Source: Mycobacterium kubicae (GTDB taxonomy: Bacteria; Actinomycetota; Actinomycetes; Mycobacteriales; Mycobacteriaceae). From it: a stretch of DNA of 64,000 nt. The DNA lies in the NCBI RefSeq assembly GCF_015689175.1, contig NZ_CP065047.1, forward strand, positions 1,922,001 to 1,986,000. Reading direction: 5' to 3'. The notes under the pieces were generated by a model. It had not been told where the DNA came from. It saw only the letters and a list, made by a program, of their open reading frames with translations, and made no database searches. The translations under genes and the position numbers were made by a program. Shown piece after piece: positions 1-9,488 of the stretch; the first letter of the stretch is position 1, and each line of letters begins with the position of its first letter.

Positions 1-258
1 GAACAGCCGCACCCCACGACCGCACTCGACCAGCTCAGCGAGGTCGAACGTCAGGTCTACGAGGCGTTGCCGGGCCGCGGGGCGGCCACCATCGACGAGA
101 TCGCGGTGGGGTCGGGCCTGGTAGCGGCGTCGGTGTTCGGTCCGCTAGCCATGCTGGAGGTGGCCGGGTTAGTGGAACGCCGCGAGGGCCGGTGGCGGCT
201 GGCCCGCACCCGAGCGGCTGCGGCCACGGCCGGTAGCACCACGGCGCGACTCGTATAG
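1..258 (+). CDS. dprA: DprA, C-terminal fragment
   Basis: This is the last 85 residues of the DNA-processing protein DprA (Smf), which loads RecA on incoming single-stranded DNA in naturally transformable bacteria; its role in mycobacteria is unclear. The frame is open from base 1 to a TAG at 256-258. The visible part is the small C-terminal winged-helix (DML1-like) domain, with the pattern LSEVERQVYEAL, then IDEIA, and MLEVAGLVERREGRWRLAR. The Rossmann-fold core lies outside the window. The next gene is viuB, as in M. tuberculosis (Rv2896c-Rv2895c), and that context supports the call as much as the short sequence does. Confidence 0.85.
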   Translation, partial: EQPHPTTALDQLSEVERQVYEALPGRGAATIDEIAVGSGLVAASVFGPLAMLEVAGLVERREGRWRLARTRAAAATAGSTTARLV

Positions 259-291
259 TCGACGAAGGGTTGGGACTGGACAGGAGGACAA

Positions 292-1143
292 GTGGCGGGT
301 CGACCTCTGCAGAGTTTCGAAGTCGTCGGGACCCAACAGATCACACCGCACATGATCCGGGTTCGGCTAGGCGGTAGCGGCTTTGACACCTTCGTCCCCA
401 GCGACTTCACCGACTCCTACGTCAAGCTGGCGTTCGTCGCCGAAGACATCGACGTGGCCGCCTTACCGCAGCCGCTGACCATGGACAGCTTCGCCGACCT
501 GCCCGCCGTCAAACAGCCGCCAGTGCGCACCTTCACCGTCCGCAAGGTCGACTCGACCGCCCGCGAAATCGCCATCGACATCGCGCTGCACGGCGAGCAC
601 GGGGTGGCCGGCCCTTGGGCGGCAGCAGCCCAACCCGGCCAGCGGATCTACCTCATGGGCCCAGGCGGGGCCTACGCCCCGGACCCGGCAGCCGACTGGC
701 ACCTGCTGGCCGGCGACGAATCCGCGCTACCGGCCATCGCCGCGGCGCTGGAAGCGTTGCCGCCCGATGCGGTCGGCAAGGCGTTCATCGAAGTCGCCGG
801 CCCCGACGACGAGATTGCCTTGACCGCGCCGGAGTCCGTTCAGGTCAACTGGGTCTACCGGGGCGGGCGCGCCGACCTGGTACCCGAGGACCGCGCCGGT
901 GACCACGCGCCGCTGATCGAAGCGGTCACCACCGCGCTGTGGTTACCCGGGCAGGTGCAGGTCTTCATCCACGGTGAGGCGCAATCCGTCATGCACAACC
1001 TGCGGCCCTACATCCGCAAGGAGCGCGGCGTCGAGGCGAAGTGGGCGTCGTCGATCTCCGGCTACTGGCGGCGCGGACGGACCGAAGAGACGTTCCGGCA
1101 ATGGAAGCGGGAACTCGCCGAGGCTGAGGCTGGCGCGCAGTAA
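292..1143 (+). CDS. viuB: Siderophore-interacting FAD-dependent ferric reductase (ViuB family)
   Basis: The product (283 aa) belongs to the SIP family of cytoplasmic flavoproteins that reduce ferric siderophores to release iron. It has the FAD-binding motif RTFTVR at residues 79-84, a [11 protein letters not shown] segment in the flavin domain, and the family signature [13 protein letters not shown] in the NAD(P)H domain, followed by a conserved GYWRRGR near the C-terminus. It starts at GTG 292, which has a good Shine-Dalgarno (AGGAGGA at 281-287), and its length equals that of Rv2895c as I recall it. No iron-box is evident upstream. Mycobactin or carboxymycobactin is the inferred substrate; this is not shown by the sequence. 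Confidence 0.93.
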   Translation: MAGRPLQSFEVVGTQQITPHMIRVRLGGSGFDTFVPSDFTDSYVKLAFVAEDIDVAALPQPLTMDSFADLPAVKQPPVRTFTVRKVDSTAREIAIDIALHGEHGVAGPWAAAAQPGQRIYLMGPGGAYAPDPAADWHLLAGDESALPAIAAALEALPPDAVGKAFIEVAGPDDEIALTAPESVQVNWVYRGGRADLVPEDRAGDHAPLIEAVTTALWLPGQVQVFIHGEAQSVMHNLRPYIRKERGVEAKWASSISGYWRRGRTEETFRQWKRELAEAEAGAQ

Positions 1144-1165
1144 CGGGTCACGGCATCCTCACTCC

Positions 1166-2338
1166 ATGGCCCTGACACCGCCGTTCGGCGACTATCAGCT
1201 CGAGATCTACTTCCAAGGCCTCGCCGGGGTGGCGCCGCAGTTGCCGATGGCGTTCAAAGAGCTGGAGGCCCGAGCCGAGATGGCCATGTCCCCGTCGGTG
1301 TGGTCCTATGTCGCCGGCGGTGCCGGTGACGAGCGCACCCAACGCGCCAACTGCGAGGCCTTCGAACGCTGGGGCTTGATACCGCGCATGTTCGTCGGTG
1401 CCGCCGACCGTGACCTGTCCGTCGAGCTATTCGGCCGCGCCTTCCCCTCGCCACTGTTCATGGCGCCGATCGGCGTCATCGGGTTGTGCGCCCAAGACGG
1501 CCACGGCGATCTGGCTACCGCACGCGCTGCCGCGGCCACCGGCGTCCCCATGGTCGGCTCCACCCTGATGGCCGACCCCCTGGAAGACGTCGCGGCCGAA
1601 TTCGGTGACACGCCAGGGTTTTTCCAGCTGTACACGCCGAGGGATCGCGACTTGGCCGCCAGCCTGGTCAGCCGTGCGGAAGCGGCCGGATACCAGGGCA
1701 TCATCGTCACGCTCGACACCTGGGTGCCCGGGTGGCGGCCGCGGGATCTGAGCACCGCCAACTTCCCGCAGTTGCGTGGTCACTGCCTGGCCAACTACAC
1801 CAGCGATCCAGTGTTCCGCGCCAGCCTGCCCCGCCCGCCCGAGGAAGACCCGCAAGGCGTCGTCTTGCGTTGGGGCGCGATCTTCGGCAACCCACTGACG
1901 TGGGATGACCTGCCCTGGCTGCGCTCCCTGACCGATCTCCCGCTGCTGTTGAAGGGGATCTGCCATCCCGACGACGCGCGGCGCGCCAAGGACGGCGGCG
2001 TGGACGGCATCTACTGCTCCACCCACGGCGGCCGGCAAGCCAACGGCGGCCTGGCCGCGATCGAGTGCCTGCCCGGCGTGGTGGAGGCCGCCGACGGGCT
2101 GCCGGTGCTTTTCGACTCGGGTATCCGCAGCGGCGCCGACATCGTCAAGGCGCTGGCCCTGGGCGCCACTGCCGTCGGTGTCGGCCGGCCCTACGCCTAC
2201 GGCCTGGCTTTGGGCGGCGTCGACGGGATCGTGCACGTGCTGCGCATGTTGCTCGCCGAGGCCGACCTGATCATGGCCGTCGACGGCTATCCGACCCTGA
2301 AAGATCTCACCCCGGACACGCTGCGGCGCGTCGGCTGA
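1166..2338 (+). CDS. FMN-dependent alpha-hydroxy-acid oxidase, lactate 2-monooxygenase type
   Basis: The product (390 aa) is an FMN TIM-barrel enzyme closest in my memory to M. smegmatis lactate 2-monooxygenase, which turns L-lactate and O2 into acetate, CO2 and water. Shared blocks are EIYxQGLxGVAPxLPM near the N-terminus, SYVAGGxGDEx[49 protein letters not shown] and the phosphate-binding [19 protein letters not shown]. The catalytic base is His287, but the usual SNHGGRQ loop reads STHGGRQ here. I chose ATG 1166 because the longer frame overlaps viuB and has no family similarity. In M. tuberculosis viuB and xerC are neighbours, so this gene is an insertion at that junction. Its exact substrate is uncertain. 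Confidence 0.88.
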   Translation: MALTPPFGDYQLEIYFQGLAGVAPQLPMAFKELEARAEMAMSPSVWSYVAGGAGDERTQRANCEAFERWGLIPRMFVGAADRDLSVELFGRAFPSPLFMAPIGVIGLCAQDGHGDLATARAAAATGVPMVGSTLMADPLEDVAAEFGDTPGFFQLYTPRDRDLAASLVSRAEAAGYQGIIVTLDTWVPGWRPRDLSTANFPQLRGHCLANYTSDPVFRASLPRPPEEDPQGVVLRWGAIFGNPLTWDDLPWLRSLTDLPLLLKGICHPDDARRAKDGGVDGIYCSTHGGRQANGGLAAIECLPGVVEAADGLPVLFDSGIRSGADIVKALALGATAVGVGRPYAYGLALGGVDGIVHVLRMLLAEADLIMAVDGYPTLKDLTPDTLRRVG

Positions 2339-2371
2339 TGCCCTCGGGGACCTTTCTGCCAGCGTGGTCCC

Positions 2372-3280
2372 ATGCCGCAGAACTACGACGCGATCCTGGA
2401 GGAGTTCGACGAGTACCTGGCGTTGCAGTGCGGCCGCTCGGCGCACACCCGTCGCGCCTACCTGGGCGATCTGCGGTCGCTGTTCGCGTTTCTCGACGAC
2501 CGCAAGACCGATCTGGACGCGCTGAGCCTGCCGGTCTTGCGCGCGTGGTTGGCGACGTCTGCCGGTGCCGGCGCGGCGCGCACCACCTTGTCCCGGCGCA
2601 CCTCGTCGATCAAGGCGTTCACCGCGTGGGCCACCCGCCGCGGAATCCTGGCGACCGACCCCGCCGTGCGGCTGCAGGTGCCCAAAGCGCACCGCATCCT
2701 GCCGTCGGTGCTGCGCCGGGACCAGGCGCTGGCCGCCATGACGGCCGCGCAGACCGGCGCCCAGGAAGGCGACCCGCTCGCGCTGCGCCAACGGCTGATC
2801 GTCGAACTGTTGTACGCCACCGGGATTCGGGTCAGTGAATTGTGCGGCCTCGATATCGACGACGTCGACGCCGGGCATCGGCTGCTGCGCGTGCTGGGCA
2901 AGGGCAACAAGCAGCGCACCGCGCCGTTCGGGCGACCAGCCGCCGAGGCGCTGCATGCCTGGCTGACCCAGGGGCGTCCGGCATTGGCCACCGCGGAGTC
3001 GGGACCGGCGTTGCTGCTGGGTGCCCGAGGTCGACGACTCGACGTGCGCCAAGCCCGCACGGTGGTGCATCAAACGATCGCCGCCGTGGACGGCGCGCCC
3101 GATATGGGACCGCACGGGTTGCGGCACAGCGCCGCAACGCATTTGCTCGAAGGCGGCGCCGACCTGCGCGTGGTCCAGGAACTCCTCGGTCACTCCAGCC
3201 TGGCGACCACCCAGCTCTACACCCACGTCGCGGTCTCACGGTTGCGCGCGGTCCATGATCAGGCCCATCCGCGGGCGTGA
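2372..3280 (+). CDS. xerC: Tyrosine recombinase XerC
   Basis: This 302-aa tyrosine recombinase resolves chromosome dimers at dif together with XerD. The N-terminal SAM-like core-binding domain covers about residues 1-90. The catalytic domain shows Arg153 in [10 protein letters not shown], then [13 protein letters not shown] (His-x-x-Arg), [15 protein letters not shown] with the second His, and the nucleophilic Tyr. All catalytic residues are present and the length is normal for XerC. It lies in the conserved dprA-viuB-xerC order of mycobacteria, so it is the housekeeping recombinase and not an integrase of a mobile element; no att-like repeat flanks it. It is convergent with the M23 gene 55 bp downstream. 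Confidence 0.94.
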   Translation: MPQNYDAILEEFDEYLALQCGRSAHTRRAYLGDLRSLFAFLDDRKTDLDALSLPVLRAWLATSAGAGAARTTLSRRTSSIKAFTAWATRRGILATDPAVRLQVPKAHRILPSVLRRDQALAAMTAAQTGAQEGDPLALRQRLIVELLYATGIRVSELCGLDIDDVDAGHRLLRVLGKGNKQRTAPFGRPAAEALHAWLTQGRPALATAESGPALLLGARGRRLDVRQARTVVHQTIAAVDGAPDMGPHGLRHSAATHLLEGGADLRVVQELLGHSSLATTQLYTHVAVSRLRAVHDQAHPRA

Positions 3281-3335
3281 ATAGCCTCAGCTTTTCGCCA
3301 GCAGATCTGCCGCTCGCTCAGAGTCAAGCGAACAA

Positions 3336-3830
3336 TCAGCCCCCCAGCGGCTTGAGCCGGATAGCGGTCGAGACCAGCAGGCCCAGCGGATCGACATAGT
3401 CGGCACGCGACGCCGGCCCCCACATCGCGCCCCAGTGCAGGCAGGCCGGTACCGGGCAGCCCGGATGCCCGGCCACCAACTCACCGAGCACGGTCTGGGC
3501 CGTCACCACCTGACCAGCGCGCACCGCCGCCCACACCGGCTCGTAGCTGGTGTGCAAGCCGCCAGGGTGCGCCAAAGACACGACCGGGCGCCCCGCCAGC
3601 GACCCGGCGAAGACGACCGTGGCCGCACCGGCGGCAAACACCGGCTGGCGTGGTGTCCCCGCCAAGTCCACGCCACGATGCCCGGGATGCCAATCCGGTG
3701 ACGGGGCATCGAAGGCGCGCACCACGGTCGGCGGCGGCCGCAGCGGCCAGTTCAGCCGCGCATCGTCGGCGTCGGCCGGGGGAGCGTTCAGCAGCACCCA
3801 GCACAGCAGGATCAGCGCTACCCATCGCAT
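3336..3830 (-). CDS. Secreted M23-fold (LytM-like) peptidase-family protein
   Basis: The product (164 aa) starts with a signal peptide, [21 protein letters not shown], and then a small M23/LytM domain, so it should act in the cell wall space. The first zinc motif is intact (HRGVDL, the HxxxD type). The second motif reads CLHWG, keeping the zinc-ligand His but with Cys where most M23 enzymes have a catalytic His. I recall this form in several actinobacterial relatives, including Rv2891. I picked the ATG at 3830 because it begins the signal peptide; the open frame continues upstream to 4049 but looks non-coding. The gene is divergent from rpsB. Whether it cleaves peptidoglycan is open. Confidence 0.85.
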   Translation of the reverse strand: MRWVALILLCWVLLNAPPADADDARLNWPLRPPPTVVRAFDAPSPDWHPGHRGVDLAGTPRQPVFAAGAATVVFAGSLAGRPVVSLAHPGGLHTSYEPVWAAVRAGQVVTAQTVLGELVAGHPGCPVPACLHWGAMWGPASRADYVDPLGLLVSTAIRLKPLGG

Positions 3831-4118
3831 CCGTTGAGTCCAGTCACACACCCCGCGCGCCGGCCAGTCACCCGTCGCCGTCCTGTGCACGGGCTCGCCG
3901 CTGGGGAAAACCACCAGCTGGCTCGGTGTAAACTTCCTAACGCAGCTCGTTTCGGCGGGCTGACTTCGCGCGCCTGCACGCAGCTCCTCGAGCTCGTACC
4001 AGCATGCCGAGCGGTCCCAACCGGAATCCCTTCCGAACGGGTTCGGCACCGCAGCAGACGCCAGGGGCCGGCCTCACCCGATGCCGGGCGACAACCGAGA
4101 ACAAAGGAATGGCCGACA

Positions 4119-4958
4119 ATGGCTGTTGTAACCATGAAGCAGCTGCTCGACAGCGGCACCCACTTCGGGCATCAGACCCGTCGCTGGAATCCCAAGATGA
4201 AGCGGTTCATCTTCACCGACCGCAACGGCATCTACATCATCGACCTGCAGCAGACGCTGACCTACATCGACAAGGCGTACGAGTTCGTCAAAGAGACCGT
4301 CGCTCACGGCGGCAGCGTCATGTTCGTCGGAACCAAGAAGCAGGCGCAGGAGTCCGTCGCGGCCGAAGCGACCCGCGTCGGCATGCCTTACGTGAACCAG
4401 CGCTGGCTGGGCGGCATGCTCACCAACTTCTCCACCGTGCACAAGCGCCTGCAGCGCCTCAAGGAGCTCGAGGCCATGGAGCAGACCGGTGGCTTCGAGG
4501 GCCGCACCAAGAAGGAAATCTTGATGCTGACCCGCGAGAAGAACAAGTTGGAGCGCAGCCTCGGCGGTATCCGTGACATGGCCAAGGTGCCGTCGGCCGT
4601 CTGGGTCGTCGACACCAACAAGGAGCACATCGCCGTCGGCGAGGCCCGCAAGCTGGGCATCCCGGTCATCGCGATCCTGGACACCAACTGCGACCCCGAC
4701 GAGGTCGACTACCCGATCCCGGGCAACGACGACGCCATCCGCTCGGCCGCCCTGCTCACCAAGGTGATCGCTTCCGCGGTCGCCGAGGGCCTGCAGGCCC
4801 GCGCCGGAGTGGGCCGCGGTGACGGCAAACCGGAGGCGGACGCCGCCGAGCCGCTGGCCGAGTGGGAGCAGGAGCTACTGGCCGGCGCCACCGCCACTGC
4901 CACCCCCGCCGGTGAAGCCGGCACCGGCCCCACCGAACCAACCACAGACGCATCCTAA
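4119..4958 (+). CDS. rpsB: 30S ribosomal protein S2
   Basis: The product (279 aa) is ribosomal protein S2. The family blocks are [27 protein letters not shown] at the N-terminus, [30 protein letters not shown] and [31 protein letters not shown]. The acidic, Ala-rich C-terminal tail is typical of actinobacterial S2. The start is ATG 4119 with AAAGGA about ten bases upstream. The roughly 290-bp divergent upstream region contains a possible SigA -10 element (TAAACT at 3929-3934), which would give a long leader; I see no clear autoregulatory structure. tsf follows after 13 bases, the usual rpsB-tsf operon. Confidence 0.97.
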   Translation: MAVVTMKQLLDSGTHFGHQTRRWNPKMKRFIFTDRNGIYIIDLQQTLTYIDKAYEFVKETVAHGGSVMFVGTKKQAQESVAAEATRVGMPYVNQRWLGGMLTNFSTVHKRLQRLKELEAMEQTGGFEGRTKKEILMLTREKNKLERSLGGIRDMAKVPSAVWVVDTNKEHIAVGEARKLGIPVIAILDTNCDPDEVDYPIPGNDDAIRSAALLTKVIASAVAEGLQARAGVGRGDGKPEADAAEPLAEWEQELLAGATATATPAGEAGTGPTEPTTDAS

Positions 4959-4971
4959 GAAAGGCTGAGCA

Positions 4972-5790
4972 TTGGCAAACTTCACCGCTGCCGACGTCAA
5001 GCGGCTTCGGGAACTGACCGGCGCAGGCATGCTCGACTGTAAGAACGCGCTGGCCGACAGCGACGGCGACTTCGACAAGGCCGTCGAGGCGCTGCGCATC
5101 AAGGGCGCCAAAGACGTCGGCAAGCGTGCCGAGCGGGCGACGGCCGAGGGTCTGGTCGCGGCCAAGGGCGGCGCGCTGATCGAGCTCAATTGCGAGACCG
5201 ACTTCGTTGCCAAGAACGCTGAATTCCAACAGTTGGCCGAGCAGGTGGTGACCGCCGCCGCCTCGGCCAAAGCCGCGGACGTCGACGCTCTCAAGGCCGC
5301 CAAAGCCGGTGACACGACCGTCGAGGAGGCGATCGCCGCCCTGTCGGCCAAGATCGGCGAAAAGCTGGAGCTGCGCCGCGTCGCCAACTTCGACGGCACC
5401 GTCGAGACCTACCTGCACAAGCGGGCCGCGGACCTGCCGCCGGCCGTGGGCGTACTGGTCGAGTACACCGGTGACGGGGGAGCCGAGGCCGCCCACGCGG
5501 TGGCGCTGCAGATCGCCGCGCTCAAAGCGCGCTACCTGTCCCGCGAGGACGTGCCCGAAGACGTCGTCGCCAGCGAGCGCCGCATCGCCGAGGAAACCGC
5601 CAAGGCCGAAGGCAAACCGGAACAGGCGCTGCCCAAGATCGTCGAGGGCCGGCTCAACGGCTTCTTCAAGGACGCCGTGCTGCTCGAACAGCCGTCGGTG
5701 TCCGACAGCAAGAAGACCGTCAAGGCCCTGCTCGAGGAGGCCGGTGTCACGGTCACGCGGTTCGTGCGTTTCGAGGTAGGCCAGGCCTAG
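4972..5790 (+). CDS. tsf: Elongation factor Ts
   Basis: The product (272 aa) is EF-Ts, the guanine nucleotide exchange factor for EF-Tu. The N-terminal UBA-like module ([19 protein letters not shown]) and the core TDFVAKN motif that contacts EF-Tu are both present, followed by two subdomains and a C-terminal [12 protein letters not shown]. Translation begins at TTG 4972, with AAAGG just upstream; this rare start fits because the conserved N-terminus begins right there and nothing in frame precedes it except rpsB. It forms a two-gene operon with rpsB. The downstream amidase begins 11 bases later and may be cotranscribed. Confidence 0.97.
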   Translation: MANFTAADVKRLRELTGAGMLDCKNALADSDGDFDKAVEALRIKGAKDVGKRAERATAEGLVAAKGGALIELNCETDFVAKNAEFQQLAEQVVTAAASAKAADVDALKAAKAGDTTVEEAIAALSAKIGEKLELRRVANFDGTVETYLHKRAADLPPAVGVLVEYTGDGGAEAAHAVALQIAALKARYLSREDVPEDVVASERRIAEETAKAEGKPEQALPKIVEGRLNGFFKDAVLLEQPSVSDSKKTVKALLEEAGVTVTRFVRFEVGQA

Positions 5791-5801
5791 GGGCTGGGGG
5801 T

Positions 5802-7208
5802 ATGCCCCGCATACATGCCTTCGCCGACGACGCGCTCGGCGACCTGGACGCGGTAGGCCTGGCCGAGGCCATCCGGACCGGACAAGTGTCCCGCACCGAG
5901 GTGGTCGAGGCCGCTATCGCGCGCACCGAAGCGGTCAATTCCGCGCTCAACGGTGTCGCGTATGCGGCGTTCGACCGGGCGCGGGCCCGAGCGCAGGGGA
6001 AGACCTTCGGCTTCTTCGACGGCGTCCCGAGCTACATCAAGGACAACGTCGACGTCGAGGGCCAGCCCACGATGCTGGGCACCGACGCCTGGACGCCCCG
6101 CAATGCCGCCGCTGACAGCGAGTTCACCCGGGTCTTCACCTCGACCGGACTGATACCGCTGGGCAAGTCGCAGATGTCGGAGTTCGGGTTCAGCGCGGCG
6201 GCCGAACATCCCCGCATCGGGCCGGTGCGCAACCCGTGGAACACCGACTACACCGCCGGTGCCTCGTCGTCGGGTTCGGCAGCGTTCGTCGCCGCCGGTG
6301 TGGTGCCGATCGCGCACGCCAACGACGGCGGCGGATCCATTCGGATCCCCGCCGCGTGCAATGGCCTGGTCGGACTGAAACCCTCCCGGGGCCGGTTGCC
6401 GTTGAACCCGGAGCTGCGTCACATGCCGGTCGTGGTCGTGGCCAACGGCGTGGTGAGTCGCTCCGTCCGCGACACCGCGGCCTTCTACCGGGAAGCCGAA
6501 CGCACCTACCAGCCCCGCAAGCTGCCGCCGATCGGGGACATCACGCGGCCGGGCAAACAGCGGCTGAAGATCGCCGTGGTGACCCGCTCGGTCAACCGGG
6601 ACGCCAGCCCGCAGGTCAAGGAGCTGACCCTCAAAGCCGCCGGCCTGCTCGAAGAACTCGGCCACCGCATCGAGCACGTCGAAACACCGCCCGTGGCAAG
6701 CAGTTTCGAAGAAGACTTCATCCTGTATTGGGGACTGCTGTCGCTGGCGCAGGTCGGTACCGGCCGCTTCACCCTCAGCAAGACCTTCGATCGCAGCCGG
6801 CTGGACAACTTGACCTTGGGCCTGTTCCGCCACGCCAACCGCAACCTGCATCGCATCCCACTGGCGATCATGCGGCTGCGCGCCGCGCGACGGCGTACCG
6901 CACAGTTTTTCTCCACCTACGACGCGGTTCTGACGCCGACGCTTGCTGACCAGACGCCCCAGGTCGGCTATCTCGCGCCCACCGACTATCAGCAGATCAT
7001 CGACCGGCTATCCAGCTGGGTGGCGTTCACGCCGTTGCAGAACGTCACCGGGGAACCGGCGATCTCGCTGCCGCTGGGGCAATCCGCCGACGGACTGCCC
7101 GTCGGGTTGATGATCTCCGCTGACATCGGCGAAGAAGCTCGACTGTTGGAACTGGCCTACGAGCTCGAGGAAGCGCAGCCTTGGCCGCGCATCCAGGACC
7201 CGGCCTAA
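5802..7208 (+). CDS. amiC: Amidase signature family enzyme
   Basis: The product (468 aa) is an amidase-signature hydrolase, orthologous by position and sequence to M. tuberculosis AmiC (Rv2888c). The Ser-cis-Ser-Lys machinery is visible: the Lys in SYIKDNVD, the Gly/Ser-rich stretch [16 protein letters not shown] and the catalytic Ser in [24 protein letters not shown]. The natural substrate is unknown; such enzymes hydrolyse small amides, and a mycobacterial AmiC has been reported to activate amide drug candidates. The gene starts at ATG 5802, eleven bases after tsf, and its stop overlaps the convergent marR gene by four bases. Confidence 0.92.
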   Translation: MPRIHAFADDALGDLDAVGLAEAIRTGQVSRTEVVEAAIARTEAVNSALNGVAYAAFDRARARAQGKTFGFFDGVPSYIKDNVDVEGQPTMLGTDAWTPRNAAADSEFTRVFTSTGLIPLGKSQMSEFGFSAAAEHPRIGPVRNPWNTDYTAGASSSGSAAFVAAGVVPIAHANDGGGSIRIPAACNGLVGLKPSRGRLPLNPELRHMPVVVVANGVVSRSVRDTAAFYREAERTYQPRKLPPIGDITRPGKQRLKIAVVTRSVNRDASPQVKELTLKAAGLLEELGHRIEHVETPPVASSFEEDFILYWGLLSLAQVGTGRFTLSKTFDRSRLDNLTLGLFRHANRNLHRIPLAIMRLRAARRRTAQFFSTYDAVLTPTLADQTPQVGYLAPTDYQQIIDRLSSWVAFTPLQNVTGEPAISLPLGQSADGLPVGLMISADIGEEARLLELAYELEEAQPWPRIQDPA

Positions 7209-7630
7209 CGCTGGTCGGAGCCGAGCCGCTCGAGCATCCGCTTGAAGTCGCGCTGTTGAGCCGCAGTCAATTTCGCGAGGATGCGGGCGTCGGCTCCGCG
7301 CACGACGGTTTCCGCGCGCTTGAGCAGGGCGCGGCCTTGACTGGTCAGCGTGGCCGGCAGCGCGCGTCCCGAGGACACCGATGCGGGCCGGGCCACCACG
7401 CCGGAATCCTCCAGCTTGCGCAGCACCGTATTCATCGCCTGCGGGGTGACGCCTGCGTGGCGCGCCAATTCGGCGCTGGACGATCCCGGCGACTGGGAAA
7501 GTATCCGCAGGCAGACGAATTCGGGCAGGGTGAGGCCGAGCGGACTCAGTGCGGCAGCAACCTCGGGCCGCAACACGGCGCCCACCCGGTAGAGCAGGTA
7601 GCCCAACGGGGCGTCGTCGACTTGACCCAT
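7205..7630 (-). CDS. MarR-family transcriptional regulator
   Basis: This 141-aa winged-helix protein matches M. tuberculosis Rv2887, a MarR repressor whose loss raises expression of a methyltransferase that inactivates some compounds. The helix-turn-helix reads SSAELARHAGVTPQAMNTVLRKLEDSGVVARP, followed by the wing SGRALPATLTSQGRALL. I prefer the ATG at 7630 over the ATG at 7639, since the family N-terminus (MGxxDDAPLGYLLYRVG) begins there. A perfect 6-7-6 palindrome covers this start region and may be its own operator. It is convergent with amiC. Confidence 0.9.
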   Translation of the reverse strand: MGQVDDAPLGYLLYRVGAVLRPEVAAALSPLGLTLPEFVCLRILSQSPGSSSAELARHAGVTPQAMNTVLRKLEDSGVVARPASVSSGRALPATLTSQGRALLKRAETVVRGADARILAKLTAAQQRDFKRMLERLGSDQR

Positions 7631-7647
7631 GTCAGGCATCTTGACAT
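7629..7647. promoter_or_regulatory. Candidate MarR autoregulatory operator
   Basis: ATGTCA-N7-TGACAT is a perfect inverted repeat lying exactly at the start of the MarR gene (start codon at 7630). MarR dimers typically bind palindromes of this size, often over their own promoter. Assignment to this regulator is inference from position. Confidence 0.5.
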
Positions 7648-7725
7648 AGATGGCCGGTCAGATGGCGTAGCACCACGCAGATCGCCGTCTGGTTGCCGAC
7701 GCACCGGTCAGGGTATGTAGGCGTC

Positions 7726-7944
7726 ATGGCGGATGGACAAGAGTACGGCGAGGAGGACCCTCGCCACCACACGGTGAAATTGAAAGAGATGCTGAACGAC
7801 GCTGCGCTGCACGCGCGGGAGATCATCGAGAAGGTCGCCGACCCGCGGGGGCAAGGTCTGCTCGAGACGACTGCCGAAGTGCTGATCGGGTTGATCACGG
7901 CATACGACAATTATGAGCAGGAAGCCGAAACCGCTTGGCGCTGA
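7726..7944 (+). CDS. Small conserved acidic protein of unknown function
   Basis: This 72-aa protein starts at ATG 7726; the frame opens upstream at 7693 but the first residues there look non-coding. It is soluble, charged and predicted largely helical, with the core VKLKEMLNDAALHAREIIEKV and a C-terminal LLETTAEVLIGLITAYDNYEQEAETAWR. There is no signal peptide, membrane segment or metal motif. I do not recognise a named family. It stands between the divergent MarR gene and the convergent GAF-ANTAR gene, and codon usage is like the neighbours, so it is probably a real gene. No function is proposed. Confidence 0.65.
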   Translation: MADGQEYGEEDPRHHTVKLKEMLNDAALHAREIIEKVADPRGQGLLETTAEVLIGLITAYDNYEQEAETAWR

Positions 7945-7959
7945 ACGCGTGCGGCGTGG

Positions 7960-8703
7960 CTAGGGGACGTCCGGGTCGCGGGGACGCCCGGAACCGACCA
8001 GTCGGCGGGCGATTTCGGCGACGGGCGTGTTCGACTCCTGCGAGAGCCGCTTCAGCAGATCGAAGGCGCCGATCGCATCGATGCTGAACCGTTCCATCAG
8101 CATGCCCTTCGCCTGTCCGATGATGTCGCGCGAGGCGAGCGCGCTGTGGAATTGCTCGTCGCGGCGCACGATGTTCCATGCCAACGCCGTGTGCGTGGCG
8201 AACGCAAAACCGACTTCCACCGAATCGTCGTCGAATGCGTGGGTCGGTTCGGCGTAGAAGTTCAGCGCACCGGCGGTCTGGCGGTCGTTGAACATCAGGA
8301 AGGACAGGATGGAGCGGATGGGGGTGTGGCGCAGCACTTCGTCGCGATAGCGAGGCCACCGGTCCTCGGTGGCGATGTCGTCGATGTGAATGGTGTGATG
8401 CTGCCACGCCGACGACACACAGGGTCCCTCGCCGAGGCGCCCCTGGATCTCGTCGAGCTGAACGGCGTACCCCGCGGTCGCCGAGGGCGTCTCGAGGACT
8501 TTGCAGTGTCTGGTCAGGGTGATGCCGGCGTGTTGGGCGCCCGGCACGGACTTGGCGGCACTTTCGGTGATCTCATCGAGTGTCGCTTGTGCATCGGCGC
8601 CACCTTGTTGCGGCAGATTGCGGACCATTTCGGTGAGGCGAAATAGCTCGCTTTGTGAATAGGCAGCCGCCTCAGGATTTCCCCGCATCCGACAAGTATG
8701 CAC
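7960..8703 (-). CDS. GAF and ANTAR domain protein (RNA-binding antiterminator type)
   Basis: The product (247 aa from GTG 8703; 242 aa if it starts at ATG 8688) has a GAF domain at about residues 40-180 (HAGITLTRH, GEGPCVSSAW, IRSILSFLMF, AGALNFYAE) and a C-terminal ANTAR domain (SALASRDIIGQAKGMLMERFSIDAIGAFDLLKRLSQESN). ANTAR domains bind paired RNA hairpins to prevent termination, and GAF domains sense small ligands or stress. This class is common in mycobacteria. No His kinase partner lies nearby. The target RNA is unknown; a search for tandem hexaloop hairpins near the gene was not conclusive by eye. Confidence 0.87.
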   Translation of the reverse strand: MHTCRMRGNPEAAAYSQSELFRLTEMVRNLPQQGGADAQATLDEITESAAKSVPGAQHAGITLTRHCKVLETPSATAGYAVQLDEIQGRLGEGPCVSSAWQHHTIHIDDIATEDRWPRYRDEVLRHTPIRSILSFLMFNDRQTAGALNFYAEPTHAFDDDSVEVGFAFATHTALAWNIVRRDEQFHSALASRDIIGQAKGMLMERFSIDAIGAFDLLKRLSQESNTPVAEIARRLVGSGRPRDPDVP

Positions 8704-8873
8704 CCGTTAGCAGGGCGCGAGTTTTGTCGCTTTTTAGTGCCTGCGCGCACGACGACCATGTTTGGCGGCGCGGACAAGCGGTTATGGAACACGACGGGGG
8801 GCGTCCTGCCAAATCCGCACAGAAATGTGCGCTGGGCAAGGAACGCGAACGACTGAATGGGAGGAAAATCAGT

Positions 8874-9350
8874 ATGAAATTCGGAAAACACGCTGTTAAA
8901 TCGGCTATCGGGGCCGCCGGAATTGCGGCGGCCGTATTCACTGCCGCGCCGGCGATCGCCAACCCCAGCATTCAGGGGTTCGGCACCAGCGCGCCGATCA
9001 CCAATGGCCCGCTCGTGACGGCCTACACGGTGAGCGACCTGCAGCCCAGCACCGCGATGATCCCGGGCTACCAGCCCCAGGGGCAGTTGTGGCAGGCACA
9101 GGTGACCGCTGTGGCCAATAGCGGCACGGTCACCCCGCTGGTGTCGGCGTTCAACGCGCGCACGGCCACCGGACAGACGTACCACGTCGTCAACACGGTG
9201 CCGGTACCCAATGGACTGAGCCCGGCGCCGATCCCCCAGGGTGGCCAGTCCACCGGAACCGTCTACTTCGACGTCAATGGTGAGGCGCCGAACGGCGTGG
9301 CCTACAACGACGGTGTCCAGGACGTTCTCGTCTGGACCAACAACGCATAA
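8874..9350 (+). CDS. Secreted MPT63/MPB63-family protein (DUF1942)
   Basis: The product (158 aa) is a small secreted beta-sandwich protein of the MPT63 family. A signal peptide covers about residues 1-29 (MKFGKHAVKSAIGAAGIAAAV to AAPAIA). The mature part shares with MPT63 the strings VSDLxxSTAxIPGY, GQLWQA, GTVTPLVSAFNARTATGQTY, IPQGGQSTGTVYFDV and a C-terminal DVLVW. In M. tuberculosis mpt63 is elsewhere (Rv1926c), so this is a paralogue or a relocated copy. The start at ATG 8874 has GGGAGG at 8860-8865. Two hairpins follow the stop. MPT63 itself is a T-cell antigen of unknown biochemical function. Confidence 0.9.
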   Translation: MKFGKHAVKSAIGAAGIAAAVFTAAPAIANPSIQGFGTSAPITNGPLVTAYTVSDLQPSTAMIPGYQPQGQLWQAQVTAVANSGTVTPLVSAFNARTATGQTYHVVNTVPVPNGLSPAPIPQGGQSTGTVYFDVNGEAPNGVAYNDGVQDVLVWTNNA

Positions 9351-9363
9351 CCGGTGCTACAGC

Positions 9364-9436
9364 CCGACGGCCTAATCGCCGTCGGACTGGGCACACACCT
9401 CCCCGCGTCACCGGTGACGCGGGGAGGTTTGCGTTT
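9364..9436 (+). terminator. Tandem hairpin terminator after the MPT63-like gene
   Basis: Two stems lie in tandem. The first pairs 9364-9371 (CCGACGGC) with 9378-9385. The second is a perfect 32-bp palindrome at 9397-9428, a 16-bp stem, followed by TTT and a T-rich stretch. The arrangement, 14 bases after a stop codon, suits a strong intrinsic terminator. Confidence 0.7.
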
Positions 9437-9488
9437 GTGTGCGAATTCTTGGAGTGAGTTGTGCACGCACATCGGGTACTCCCCGCAA

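Noticed and set aside
1427..3226. A 599-codon open frame on the minus strand
   Set aside because: It covers the lactate oxidase and xerC in antisense and has no recognisable domain.
2372..3280. XerC as part of an integrative element
   Set aside because: Neighbouring dprA and viuB are the conserved housekeeping order, all catalytic residues are present, and no att-type direct repeats, phage or relaxase genes are near.
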